The notes below the pieces were generated by a model that saw only the letters and a program-made list of their open reading frames with translations, was not told the origin of the DNA and made no database searches. Both the position numbers and the translations under genes were made by a program. Below are positions 33,364 through 42,228 of a DNA stretch of 64,000 bases, one piece after another (position 1 is the first letter of the stretch; each line of letters starts with the position of its first letter). The stretch is from the NCBI GenBank assembly GCA_044867645.1, contig JBIOVI010000007.1:1-64000 (forward strand), read 5' to 3'. This DNA comes from VRUE01 sp044867645 (GTDB lineage Bacteria > Actinomycetota > Thermoleophilia > Solirubrobacterales > 70-9).

Positions 33364-34107
33364 TTACACCACCAACCTCAATTCCGGCTGGGCGCTATGG
33401 GCGTCCGCGAGAGTGACGAGGTCGAGGCGGCACTCCGCCGCGTAGGTGGCGATCTCCTCGATCGCTCGCGCCGTCTCCTCCGCGCTCGGCCGGACCGCAT
33501 AGCGAGCCGAGTCATGGAGCAGGACGATCGCTCCGTCGTCGAGGTCCCGGTTGACACGCTGGGCGATGCGCTCGCTCGAGAGCGGCTCCCAGTCGAGCCC
33601 CCAGGTGGACCAGTACGCGATCTCAAGACCAAGGCGGCGACAAGTCTTCAGCCCCGCCGGGGTGAGCTTGCCGTAGGGGGGACGGTAGAAACGGGGGCTG
33701 CCGCCGGTGAGGTTGGCGACGGCCGCGTATCCGGCTTCGATGTCCGCAACCGACTCGACGCTGGGGACCCGGTCGTGGCGGAAGTGGCGCGCTCCGTGAA
33801 CTCCCACTTCGTGACCCCGGGCGAGTATCTCCGTCGCTAGCTCGGGGGCGGCGGCGATCTGCTCGCCGACCAGGAAGAAGGTCGCTTTGGCGCCGACGGC
33901 GTCGAGCGCGTCGAGAACGTCACGAGTGCCGCCGGGGGACGGATCGGGCCCATCGTCGAACGTCAAAACCGCCTTGCCGCCGAGCGTCGTGCGCTCGATT
34001 CCGGGCAGCTCGCGCCAGCGACGCGCCCGGCTCGGCGAACGCTCCTGAAGCGCGCAGCGCAACGAGAGCGGCAGCAAGCCGCGGAGCCGATGGAGCTTGC
34101 GGAGCAT
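33364..34107 (-). CDS. Polysaccharide deacetylase (NodB-like), second copy
   Basis: 247 residues. NodB motifs are complete: AVLTFDDGPDPSP, FFLVGEQIAA, HEVGVHGARHFRHDR, FYRPPYGKLTPAGL and GAIVLLHDSARY. There is no obvious signal peptide, although the first 25 residues are basic and partly hydrophobic. It presumably removes acetyl groups from the polymer or a lipid-linked precursor. It is only 2 nt upstream of the Alg14-like gene and probably starts that small minus-strand operon. Confidence 0.9.
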   Translation of the reverse strand: MLRKLHRLRGLLPLSLRCALQERSPSRARRWRELPGIERTTLGGKAVLTFDDGPDPSPGGTRDVLDALDAVGAKATFFLVGEQIAAAPELATEILARGHEVGVHGARHFRHDRVPSVESVADIEAGYAAVANLTGGSPRFYRPPYGKLTPAGLKTCRRLGLEIAYWSTWGLDWEPLSSERIAQRVNRDLDDGAIVLLHDSARYAVRPSAEETARAIEEIATYAAECRLDLVTLADAHSAQPELRLVV

Positions 34108-34260
34108 CTGCCTGGAAAACGTTAGTCGCTTCCCGAACTTCCGCCGAATGCTTACCGATTCCTCAGCTGGGTAGTCAAAGCAAACAGCTCGGACCTTCGT
34201 CCAGGCTCCGATTTCCCAGTTCAGCCCCGTTTTGACCTACCGATACCCGGAGGCATGGCT
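34108..34260. promoter_or_regulatory. Divergent intergenic region with RBS for the beta-helix gene
   Basis: This ~150-nt gap between divergent genes is less GC-rich than its surroundings. GGAGG at 34249-34253 is 7 nt before the ATG at 34261 but only 1 nt before the ATG at 34255, so it decides the start in favour of 34261. No clear promoter boxes were identified. Confidence 0.5.
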
Positions 34261-36330
34261 ATGCCTAAGCATTTTCACCCAAATGCCCGCGGATCTCTCT
34301 CTCGCATTGCCATCGTGTTCGGCTTACTTGCGCTCTTCGTCGTTTCACCCGTCGCAACCGTCACCGCCAGGAACGCACCTCACAAAGGCCTGAGGGCAGC
34401 ACAGACGGTCATGCCGCGCGCGGCGAAGGGTCTGAACAGGACAGATCGTGACCGTGACCGTGACGGCCTCAGCAACTGGACCGAGGTACATCGCACCAAG
34501 ACGAACCCGTACAAGTTCGACACCGACGGGGACGGATTCGGAGACGGCGCCGAGGTGACCGCCGGGTCGAATCCCCGCAATCCCACCAGCGTTCCGGTGG
34601 GCCCTCCCGCACCCGCTCCCACGCCGCCAACCGAACCCACTCCACCGGAGGCCCCCGCTCCGCCGCCTGACACCACCCCGCCGCCCGACACCGCTCCGCC
34701 GCCCGACACCACTGCGCCCGACACGTCGATCGTTTCCGGGCCTTCGGGGAGCATCACGTCGACCAGCGCCAGCTTCGACTTCTCGTCTTCCGAGAGCGGC
34801 TCGAGCTTCCAGTGCAAGCTCGACTCGGGGTCCTGGGGGAGCTGTACGGCACCGAAAGGCTACGGCTCGGTTGCGGTCGGCGGCCACACCTTCTCGGTGA
34901 AAGCAACCGACGGGTCCGGCAACACCGACGCCTCCCCGGCGACCCGGAGCTGGACGGTCGACTCCCCCGCTCCGCCGCCCGACACCACTGCGCCCGACAC
35001 GTCGATCGTTTCCGGGCCTTCGGGGAGCACCACGTCGACCAGCGCCAGCTTCGACTTCTCGTCTTCTGAGAGCGGCTCGAGCTTCCAGTGCAAGCTCGAC
35101 TCGGGGTCCTGGGGGAGCTGTACGGCACCGAAAGGCTACGGCTCGGTTGCTGTCGGCGGCCACACCTTCTCGGTGAAAGCAACCGACGGGTCCGGCAACA
35201 CCGACGCCTCCCCGGCGACCCGGAGCTGGACGGTCGAAAGCAGCGGCGGCGGCGAACCCGAAGGGAGCTGCACGCAGACCCTGTCCCCCGGCGCAAACCT
35301 CTCCACCGCGATCTCCAATGCATCCGCCGGGGCGGTGATCTGCCTCAACGGTGGCTCCTGGTCGTTCAGCCTTTCCCAGGTCAGCAAGTCGAACTACGTG
35401 ACGGTGCAGTCGAGCAGCGGCCAAACGGCCAAACTCGGCTACTCGATCCTCAATAAGTCGAAATACCTCCGCTTCCGCAGCCTCAAATTCACCGGCGGGG
35501 TGGAGATGGTCGGCTCGTCCAACAACATCGAGTTCCTCGACAACGAGTTCACCGGCCCGTTCGGCATCCGCGCAAACGGCGATGGTGCGAGCTTCGGGAC
35601 CGAGGTCACCGATGTCACGATCGACGGCAACAACATCCACGACCTCGACTACACCGGCACCCAGGGCACCGCGGATGGCTACGGAATCATCGCGGTCAAC
35701 GGCGTCGAACGCTTCACGATTACCGACAACACGATCAAGAGCGTCGCCGCCGACTACATCCAGTCCGCCAGTCCAACCGACTTCACCGTCGACCGCAACA
35801 CCTTCCTCGGGCCGAGTCTCGTCGGCAACCACCCACAGGAGCATCAGGATCTCTGGCAGATATTCGGCGGTGGCGACGACGTCACCTTCACCAACAATGT
35901 CGTCCGTAACACCGGTACCCACGAGTCGCTGCTCTTCCAGGAGGGCTCCTTCTCCAACGTCGTCATCGAAAATAACCTCTTCGACCACGACTCGCGCGGC
36001 TACACCTGCCAGCTCTACCAGTCGACGGGCCTGATCTTCCGCGACAACACGATCGTGGGAAGCCGCTGGGGGTGCCTGTTCCGCGACTACGCGAGCAAAG
36101 CCCCGGGCTCCGGATACCAGGTCGACCACAACATCTTCGCCGACACCGAAGATGACGTCGACGTCTCCACCGAGGGGCGCGCCGGGAGCTGGGGAACCTA
36201 CGATTACAACGTCTCGAGCGACGGATCGGCCAGCGGCTCACATTCAGTACGAAATTGGTCCCCTTTGTGGGTGGACACCATCAATTACAGTCCGAAAGGG
36301 CTTCCTTTCAGCGCTGGATACAGTCCCTGA
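34261..36330 (+). CDS. Secreted TSP3-like/Ig-like/beta-helix protein 1
   Basis: 689 residues with a signal peptide (IAIVFGLLALFVVSPVATVT). Calcium-binding thrombospondin-3-like repeats follow (DRDRDGLSNWTEVHRTKTNP; FDTDGDGFGDGAE), then a Pro-rich linker. Two nearly identical ~92-residue Ig-like modules come next (SFQCKLDSGSWGSC; GHTFSVKATDGSGNTDASPA). From ~residue 335 a right-handed parallel beta-helix begins (SNNIEFLDNEFTG; ERFTITDNTIKSVAADYIQS; NVVIENNLFDHDSRGYTCQ). Such helices occur in polysaccharide lyases and surface adhesins. It is probably a secreted glycan-binding or glycan-cleaving protein of this locus; no catalytic residues can be named with confidence. Confidence 0.8.
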   Translation: MPKHFHPNARGSLSRIAIVFGLLALFVVSPVATVTARNAPHKGLRAAQTVMPRAAKGLNRTDRDRDRDGLSNWTEVHRTKTNPYKFDTDGDGFGDGAEVTAGSNPRNPTSVPVGPPAPAPTPPTEPTPPEAPAPPPDTTPPPDTAPPPDTTAPDTSIVSGPSGSITSTSASFDFSSSESGSSFQCKLDSGSWGSCTAPKGYGSVAVGGHTFSVKATDGSGNTDASPATRSWTVDSPAPPPDTTAPDTSIVSGPSGSTTSTSASFDFSSSESGSSFQCKLDSGSWGSCTAPKGYGSVAVGGHTFSVKATDGSGNTDASPATRSWTVESSGGGEPEGSCTQTLSPGANLSTAISNASAGAVICLNGGSWSFSLSQVSKSNYVTVQSSSGQTAKLGYSILNKSKYLRFRSLKFTGGVEMVGSSNNIEFLDNEFTGPFGIRANGDGASFGTEVTDVTIDGNNIHDLDYTGTQGTADGYGIIAVNGVERFTITDNTIKSVAADYIQSASPTDFTVDRNTFLGPSLVGNHPQEHQDLWQIFGGGDDVTFTNNVVRNTGTHESLLFQEGSFSNVVIENNLFDHDSRGYTCQLYQSTGLIFRDNTIVGSRWGCLFRDYASKAPGSGYQVDHNIFADTEDDVDVSTEGRAGSWGTYDYNVSSDGSASGSHSVRNWSPLWVDTINYSPKGLPFSAGYSP
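34698..35237 (+). repeat. Tandem DNA duplication coding for two Ig-like modules
   Basis: Two copies with a 276-bp period (about 34698-34961 and 34974-35237) are almost identical in nucleotide sequence, including synonymous positions. The same module occurs once in the neighbouring gene (about 36715-36985), where the last ~95 bp are also nearly identical. Confidence 0.85.
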
Positions 36331-36360
36331 GACGCCGCCACGCCGGAGGCGCGTGGCACA

Positions 36361-38067
36361 ATGCCGGCCATGCGCGCATGGTGGCTTCCGCTCCTTCTTC
36401 TCGGAGCGACCGTGTTGCCGGCCACAGCATCCGCGCAGGAGCACGTTGGCCTTGGCGTGGCCCAGGTTGCAAGGGGTCAAGCGAACCAGAGCGACCCGGA
36501 CGGCGACGGCCTCAGCAATTGGACTGAGCTGCGCCGCACCAAGACTAACCCGCGCAAATTCGACAGCGACGGCGATGGGTTCGGAGACGGCGTCGAGCTG
36601 TTCGCTGGATCCAACCCCAACGACGCCGGAAGCATCCCCTCCCTGAGTCCCGCACCTTTCACCCCCACCCCACTCGCCGCCCCGGCGCAGAGCCCACCCG
36701 CGCCCCCCAGCCCACCCGATCCACCCGACACCACTCCGCCTAACACGACGATCGTCTTCGGGCCCTCCGGGACCACCGCCTCGACCAGCGCCAACTTCGG
36801 CTTCTCGTCCTCGGAGAGCGGCTCGACCTTCGAGTGCAAGCTCGACCCGGGCTCCTGGGGGGGCTGCACCTCGCCGAAGACCTACACCTCGGTTGCGGTC
36901 GGCGGCCACACCTTCTCGGTGAAAGCAACCGACGGGTCCGGAAACACCGACGCCTCCCCGGCGACCCGGAGCTGGACGGTCGAAAACCCTGTTCCCATGA
37001 ACTGCACTCAGACCCTTTCCCCTGGCGCAAACCTCTCGAGCGCGATCTCGAGTGCCTCCGGCGGCGCGGTGCTATGCCTCGACGGCGGCTCTTGGTCGTT
37101 CGACGTCTCCGACCTCAGCAAGTCCGCGCCGGTCACGGTCGGCTCTGCCGACGGAACCATCGCGTCGCTTGGGTACTCGCTGGTCAATCGGTCCAGCAAC
37201 CTCCGCTTCCAGGGCCTGAGGTTCGTCGGGGGGGTCGAGATGCTCGGCTCGAGCGACCAGATCGAGTTCCTCGACAACGAGTTCACGGGCGAGTTCGGCA
37301 TCCGCGCCAACGGCGAGGCGGCAAGCGACGGGACGGAGGTCACCGACGTCACGATCGAAGGCAACTACATCCACGACATCGACTACACCGGGTCGCAGGG
37401 CTCAGCCGGCGGTTACGGGATCATCGCGGTCAACGGAGTCGAACGCTTCACGATTGTCGACAACACGATCGAAAGCGTCGCCGCCGACTACATCCAGTCG
37501 GCCAGCCCAGTCGACTTCAGCGTTGTCGACAACACTCTGCTCGGGCCCAGCCTCGTCGGCAACCACGCCGATGAGCACCAAGATCTGTGGCAGATCTTCG
37601 GCGGCGGCGACAACATCACCTTCGCCAACAACGTCGCCAGGAACACCGGCACCCACGAGTCGCTGCTCTTCCAGGAAGGCTCCTTCTCAAACGTCAACGT
37701 CTCGAACAACCTCTTCGACCACGACTCGCGCGGCTATACCTGCCAGCTCTACCAGTCGACGGGCCTGGTCTTCCGCAACAACACGATCGTCGGCAGTCGC
37801 TGGGGCTGTCAGTTCCGCGACGATGCCTCAAGCCCACCGGGCAGCGGCTACGAAGTCGACCACAACATCTTCGTCGACACGGAGGAAGGCGCCGACGTCT
37901 CCACTGAGGGGGAAGCGAAAAACTGGGGCACCTACGACTACAACGTCTCGAGCGACGGGTCGGCCGGAGGGTCTCACTCCAAACAGAACTGGTCCCCTTC
38001 CTGGGTGGACACCGTGGATTACAGTCCGCTCGGGCTCCCCTTCAGCGCCGGCTACCAGGCGCCCTAG
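36361..38067 (+). CDS. Secreted TSP3-like/Ig-like/beta-helix protein 2
   Basis: 568 residues, a paralog of the gene 30 nt upstream. It has a signal peptide (MRAWWLPLLLLGATVLPATA), TSP3-like repeats (DPDGDGLSNWTELRRTKTNP; FDSDGDGFGDGVE), a Pro-rich linker and one Ig-like module (FECKLDPGSWGGC). The beta-helix region (from ~225) is closely similar to the first copy: SDQIEFLDNEFTGEFGIRAN, ERFTIVDNTIESVAADYIQS, DLWQIFGGGDNITFANNVAR and HDSRGYTCQLYQSTGLVF. GGAGG at 36345-36349 precedes the ATG by 11 nt. The strongest conservation is in the helix, so this is the functional part. Confidence 0.8.
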   Translation: MPAMRAWWLPLLLLGATVLPATASAQEHVGLGVAQVARGQANQSDPDGDGLSNWTELRRTKTNPRKFDSDGDGFGDGVELFAGSNPNDAGSIPSLSPAPFTPTPLAAPAQSPPAPPSPPDPPDTTPPNTTIVFGPSGTTASTSANFGFSSSESGSTFECKLDPGSWGGCTSPKTYTSVAVGGHTFSVKATDGSGNTDASPATRSWTVENPVPMNCTQTLSPGANLSSAISSASGGAVLCLDGGSWSFDVSDLSKSAPVTVGSADGTIASLGYSLVNRSSNLRFQGLRFVGGVEMLGSSDQIEFLDNEFTGEFGIRANGEAASDGTEVTDVTIEGNYIHDIDYTGSQGSAGGYGIIAVNGVERFTIVDNTIESVAADYIQSASPVDFSVVDNTLLGPSLVGNHADEHQDLWQIFGGGDNITFANNVARNTGTHESLLFQEGSFSNVNVSNNLFDHDSRGYTCQLYQSTGLVFRNNTIVGSRWGCQFRDDASSPPGSGYEVDHNIFVDTEEGADVSTEGEAKNWGTYDYNVSSDGSAGGSHSKQNWSPSWVDTVDYSPLGLPFSAGYQAP

Positions 38068-38078
38068 CCCGACCCAAG

Positions 38079-39338
38079 TCAGTGCGACGGCAGCGCGCGG
38101 TCGACCGCGCGCCGTACGTAGTACGACGTCGCTCGCCGCAGCTGGACAGGACGATCCGCGGCTACCGCCGGCTCGATATCGAGCAAGGCAAAGAGCAGCG
38201 GATCGGCGACCCGCTCCCAGCGAAGCTCCTCCGCGAGCGACCTACCGGCGGACCTCGATCGCATCCGCACCGGCTCGTCCAGCAGCTCCACGACCGCGTC
38301 CGCGACCTCCGCCGGCGACCCGGACTCGACCAGGGTCGCGAACCCGGCCGACTCGAAACGGTCCGCGGTCTCGTCGCCGCGACCGAGCACACACGGCAGG
38401 CCCGCCCATAGGTAATCCATGTAGCGAGCGCGGGCGGCAAGCGGCGCCTCCTCGGTATCGCGATGAAGCGTCAGTCCCAGATCCGCCTCCTGGAGGTAGT
38501 CGCCGCGGCGCTCGAAGGGCACCCACTCCTCCAGAAAGAGGACCGTGCGGTCGAGCACTCCGAGCCGCTCGGCCAGCTCCTTGGCGGCGCTGACGGCGGA
38601 GTGGCGCTCGACATCTCCGTTGGGAGGACGCCCGGCGGTGAACACCAGCTTTAGGTCCGGACGGGAATCGGCGACCGAAGCGAAGGCCCGGATCGCCGTC
38701 TCGGCGTCGAGCCAGCGCCAGAGGCTCCCCCACCACAGCACGATCCTGTCGCCGTCCGCGATCTGGGGGAAGCGCTCCCGCAACGGATTTCCGCCCGGCG
38801 GCGGCGGATCGGCGTCGATCCCGAACGGCACCGTGCACAGCGGCGGGCGAATGGGGGCGCCGAGCGCGTCGGCCTCGGCTTCGAGCAGCTCGCGCTGGCG
38901 CTCCCCCGCGCAGAGGACGAGGTCGGCACAGCGGAGCTGGAGGCGGCGCGCGGCGCGGGCGGTGGCGCGGGCTCTGTCCGCCCCGTCGCCGAGGGTGCCG
39001 AGCTCCAGCTCGACGGGGTCGTACTGGTCGGAGATCGCCACCAGCCCGAGCCAGCGCCTCATCGCCAGCGCAAACGGGGGGACGGTCGCCGCCATCAGCA
39101 CGTCGTGGCGTCGCGCCTCACGTATCAGCCGCCAGCGCGAGAACGGCACGACGGCCATTCCGTGGCGCTCGCCATGTTCGGCCCCGGGCGCCATCAACGT
39201 CACCCTGTGCTCGGTGGAGATCGCCTGGGCGAGACGCACTGAGCGAATCTCGGGGCCGCTGAGCCGCTCGCCCAAGGCGCCGGGCACGAGCACGAGCACG
39301 CGTCTTTCCTCAAGCGGCAACACGGGTCCTCCCTCCAC
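38079..39338 (-). CDS. GT4-type glycosyltransferase
   Basis: 419 residues. It shows VLVLVPGALGERLSGPEIRS near the start, then LVAISDQYDPVELELGTLGD, ADLVLCAGERQRELL, PPLCTVPFGIDADPPPPGG, RIVLWWGSLWRWLDAETAIR and AARARYMDYLWAGLPCVLGR. These match GT-B retaining enzymes. The GTG start at 39338 lies inside the asparagine synthetase 3' end (28-nt overlap), so the genes are cotranscribed. Acceptor and donor are unknown. Confidence 0.82.
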   Translation of the reverse strand: MEGGPVLPLEERRVLVLVPGALGERLSGPEIRSVRLAQAISTEHRVTLMAPGAEHGERHGMAVVPFSRWRLIREARRHDVLMAATVPPFALAMRRWLGLVAISDQYDPVELELGTLGDGADRARATARAARRLQLRCADLVLCAGERQRELLEAEADALGAPIRPPLCTVPFGIDADPPPPGGNPLRERFPQIADGDRIVLWWGSLWRWLDAETAIRAFASVADSRPDLKLVFTAGRPPNGDVERHSAVSAAKELAERLGVLDRTVLFLEEWVPFERRGDYLQEADLGLTLHRDTEEAPLAARARYMDYLWAGLPCVLGRGDETADRFESAGFATLVESGSPAEVADAVVELLDEPVRMRSRSAGRSLAEELRWERVADPLLFALLDIEPAVAADRPVQLRRATSYYVRRAVDRALPSH

Positions 39339-41223
39339 TCGGTTGCGCCTCCACGACCTGCCGATGCCAAAGCTCGAACGTGAGGAAGCTCCAGAGCAAG
39401 GCCGAGTTGTCCTCCTCGCGAGCGAGATGGCGCTCCAGCAGGCCGGCGACGACGTCGCGGCGCAGGTACTCGCCGCTCCTGGCGGCGCCGTCCAGCAGCG
39501 TGTCCCGCGCCAGCTCGCGCAGGTCGGTCCGGAACCACTCGGCCATCGGCACCTGGAAGCCGTGCTTGGCCCGATCGATGAGCGTGTCCGGCACGACGCC
39601 GCGCAGAGCGGCGCGGAGGGCGATCTTCTTCTCGCGCCCCCGAACCTTGAAACGGTCGGGAAGGGCAGCGGCGAGCTCGAGCAGCTCGTGGTCGAGCAGC
39701 GGCGAGCGAGCCTCGAGCCCGTAGGCCATCGTCGCGATGTCCATCTTGACGAGCAGGTCCCCCGGGAGGTAGGTCTGCTGATCCACGTCGAGCATGCGAT
39801 CGACCAGGTTCAGAGCGGTCGAGCCGGTCCAAGGAGCGGCGATCGCGTCGGCGGGCGAGCCCGCGAGCGCGGCGCGAAACTGGGGGGTGTAGACGGTGTC
39901 CTGGAGCGCCGGACCGAAGCGGGACATGGCGCGGAAGTAGCGCTCTTGCGGGGTCAGCGACAGCAAGGCGGAGGCGCGGCGGAGGCGGTTGCGCACGCTG
40001 GTCAGGTTCCCGTCGGGGCGAATCCAAGCCCCAGCCTGGGCGATACCCCGGCGCAGGCTCGCCGGCATCCGGTCTAGGCGCGCCAGCATCGCCGCGTTCG
40101 CGTAGCGACCGTAACCGCCGAAGGCCTCGTCCCCCCCGTCGCCGGTGAGCGCAACGGTGACCTGGCGCCGGGCCATCTCGGCGAGGTAGAAGCTCGGGAT
40201 CGCCGAGTGGTCGGCGAACGGCTCGCCGTAGTGGCGCACGAGCTTCGGCAGGAGCTCGACGGCATCGGGCCGGACCAGCAGCTCATGGTGGTCAGTGCCG
40301 AAATGCTCGGCGACCTGCCGCGCGTAGGGCAGCTCGTCGAAGCCCTCGGTCTCGAACCCGATCGAGAAGGTCTTCACCGGGTTGGCCGACTGCTCGGCCA
40401 TCGCCGCGACGACCGCAGTCGAGTCGACTCCGCCCGAGAGGAAGGCGCCGAGCGGGACATCGGCCACCATCCGGCGGCGGACGGCGGCCCGCACCGCGTC
40501 CCGGACCGCCTCGCCGGCCTCCGCCTCGCTTTGGATGTCGAGCACCGGCGCGTAGTCGAGCTTCCAGTAGCGCTCGATTCGCGTCCTTCCGTCGCGCCAG
40601 CGGAGCATCGAGGCGGGCGGCAGCTTGCGCACGGCACGGAAGGCGCTGAACGGGCTGGGAACGTAGGTGTAGGTAAAGAAGCGGTCGAGCGCCTCGGGGT
40701 CGACCTCGCGGGAGATCTCGCCGTCGGCGAGCAGCGCCCAGAGCTCGGAGGCAAAGGAGATCGCGCCGCCGCGCTCGGCGTAGAAGAGCGGCTTCTTGCC
40801 GATCCTGTCGCGGGCGACGAGCAGCTCCTCCCGGCGGCCGTCCCAGAGGGCAAAGGCGAACATGCCGCTGAGCGAGCGGACGCAATCCGGGCCCTCCTCC
40901 TCATAGAGGTGGGCGATCACCTCGGTGTCGCCCGCGGTCGTGAAGCGGTGGCCGTTCGCGACCAGTCGCTCGCGCAGCTCGCGGTAGTTGTAGATCTCAC
41001 CGTTGAGGACGACGGCGATCGAGCGGTCCTCGTTGTAGACCGGCTGGTCGCCGGTGGCGAGGTCGATCACGCGCAGGCGCTGGATGCCAAGCCCCACCGG
41101 CCCCTCCACATGGACCCCACGGGAATCCGGACCGCGGTGCTCGAGCGCCGCGCACATCGCGTGAACCAGCTCGCCCTCCACCGGACGGCCGTCGTTGCGA
41201 GCTTGTCCAACTATCCCGCAGAT
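39310..41223 (-). CDS. asnB: Glutamine-dependent asparagine synthetase-like enzyme with ATC start
   Basis: 637 residues if translation begins at the ATC codon 41223-41221. That start gives M-CGIVGQARNDGRPVEGELV, restoring the essential catalytic Cys2; the first conventional start in frame (GTG 41181) would remove 14 residues including it. A stop lies two codons upstream of the ATC, and GAGG at 41230-41233 is 6 nt before it. The amidotransferase continues with LEHRGPDSRG, VVLNGEIYNYRELRE and TAGDTEVIAHLYEE. The synthetase domain has VPLGAFLSGGVDST (PP-loop), TVALTGDGGDEAFGGYGRYA and YGLEARSPLLDHEL. In exopolysaccharide loci such enzymes may amidate a uronic acid or similar group rather than make asparagine. 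Confidence 0.88.
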   Translation of the reverse strand: MCGIVGQARNDGRPVEGELVHAMCAALEHRGPDSRGVHVEGPVGLGIQRLRVIDLATGDQPVYNEDRSIAVVLNGEIYNYRELRERLVANGHRFTTAGDTEVIAHLYEEEGPDCVRSLSGMFAFALWDGRREELLVARDRIGKKPLFYAERGGAISFASELWALLADGEISREVDPEALDRFFTYTYVPSPFSAFRAVRKLPPASMLRWRDGRTRIERYWKLDYAPVLDIQSEAEAGEAVRDAVRAAVRRRMVADVPLGAFLSGGVDSTAVVAAMAEQSANPVKTFSIGFETEGFDELPYARQVAEHFGTDHHELLVRPDAVELLPKLVRHYGEPFADHSAIPSFYLAEMARRQVTVALTGDGGDEAFGGYGRYANAAMLARLDRMPASLRRGIAQAGAWIRPDGNLTSVRNRLRRASALLSLTPQERYFRAMSRFGPALQDTVYTPQFRAALAGSPADAIAAPWTGSTALNLVDRMLDVDQQTYLPGDLLVKMDIATMAYGLEARSPLLDHELLELAAALPDRFKVRGREKKIALRAALRGVVPDTLIDRAKHGFQVPMAEWFRTDLRELARDTLLDGAARSGEYLRRDVVAGLLERHLAREEDNSALLWSFLTFELWHRQVVEAQPSGGRTRVAA

Positions 41224-41226
41224 CGT

Positions 41227-42228
41227 CTACCTCGCCTCGCCGAGGACGACCGGGGGCCGGGCCACCGAGGGGACCGCCGGTGCGGCCCGCAGCGGCGGCT
41301 GGGCGAAGCCGAGCAGGACGGTGAGCGCGCGCCACTCGGTGCCGATCCTCCGCCGGGAGGCGGCGTCCACCGTCGCCCGCGGCGCCCGCGCCACAATCCG
41401 CAACAGGTGTCCGAGCGCGAGCGCGGCGCGAATGCCAAGCGCCCCGAGAACGCCGTGGTGCTTGCGAGCGAACAGCGACCGCGAGTGCGCGAGCTGGGCC
41501 ATCAGATCGCCACGGTCGCGCCGGCCGGCATGATGGGTGACGGTCATCAGCGGCAGGTGACGGACGTCCCAGCCGGACCGCCGCGCCCGCAGACACCAAT
41601 CGATCTCCTCCGAGTAGAGAAAGAAGCGCTCATCCATGGGGCCGATCGAGTCGATGACCTCGGCCCGCACGCACATGAACGCTCCCACCACCCAGTCCGG
41701 CGACGTCTCCCGCCGGTAGCGGTCGGCCCGGACCTCGAGCTCCTGCAGGGTGCCGAACAGCGGCCAGCGCGCGGCGAACAGCGACTCGCCAAGGTCCCTG
41801 AGCGGCGAGGGGAAGCGGCGCATCGAGAACTGGAGCTCGCCGTCGGCGCCACGCTGCACGACGCTCGCGATGCCGACGTCGGGGCGAGAGTCGAGGGCGG
41901 CGATCAGGTCGGCGAGCGAGCCCTCGCGGATCTCGACGTCGGGGTTGAGCAGGAGCACGTACCTTCCGCTCGCCCGCGCGATCCCCACGTTGTTGCCGGC
42001 GGCGAAGCCACGGTTGGGGACGCGCAGCACCTCGACGTCCTCCAGCTCCCGCTCGATCGCCTCCGGCGTGCCATCGCTCGATCCGCTGTCGATGACGAGC
42101 CACTCGGCGCGCGCGCTCCCCAGGGCCGCCCGCGCCGAGCGCAGGGTGCGAAGCGCCAGGTCGCGCCCGTTGTGGGTGACGACGACCACGCTCAGGTCGC
42201 AACCGGGCGCTGGCGCAGGGCTTCTCAT
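41227..42228 (-). CDS. GT2-family glycosyltransferase (rhamnosyltransferase-like)
   Basis: 333 residues from ATG 42228 (ATGA overlap with the polymerase stop). GT-A motifs: LSVVVVTHNGRDLALRTLRS, WLVIDSGSSDGTPEAI, VLRVPNRGFAAGNNVGIARA, YVLLLNPDVEIREG (DxD-like) and GAFMCVRAEVIDSIGPMDE with FFLYSEEIDWCLRARRSG. This is the WcaA/rhamnosyltransferase-type subgroup. It adds one sugar of the repeat unit at the membrane. It is followed 3 nt later by the ATC start of the asparagine synthetase-like gene. Confidence 0.9.
   Translation of the reverse strand: MRSPAPAPGCDLSVVVVTHNGRDLALRTLRSARAALGSARAEWLVIDSGSSDGTPEAIERELEDVEVLRVPNRGFAAGNNVGIARASGRYVLLLNPDVEIREGSLADLIAALDSRPDVGIASVVQRGADGELQFSMRRFPSPLRDLGESLFAARWPLFGTLQELEVRADRYRRETSPDWVVGAFMCVRAEVIDSIGPMDERFFLYSEEIDWCLRARRSGWDVRHLPLMTVTHHAGRRDRGDLMAQLAHSRSLFARKHHGVLGALGIRAALALGHLLRIVARAPRATVDAASRRRIGTEWRALTVLLGFAQPPLRAAPAVPSVARPPVVLGEAR
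41230..41233 (-). promoter_or_regulatory. Ribosome binding site supporting the ATC start
   Basis: On the minus strand GAGG (inside GCGAGGCGAGG) is followed by 6 nt, TAGACG, and then ATC-TGC-GGG. TAG is the stop of the upstream glycosyltransferase gene, so ribosomes ending there could restart at once. Confidence 0.7.

Noticed and set aside
39310..41181. Asparagine synthetase-like protein starting at GTG 41181, lacking the catalytic Cys
   Set aside because: The missing residues are encoded perfectly just upstream with a ribosome binding site, so truncation is less likely than an ATC start.
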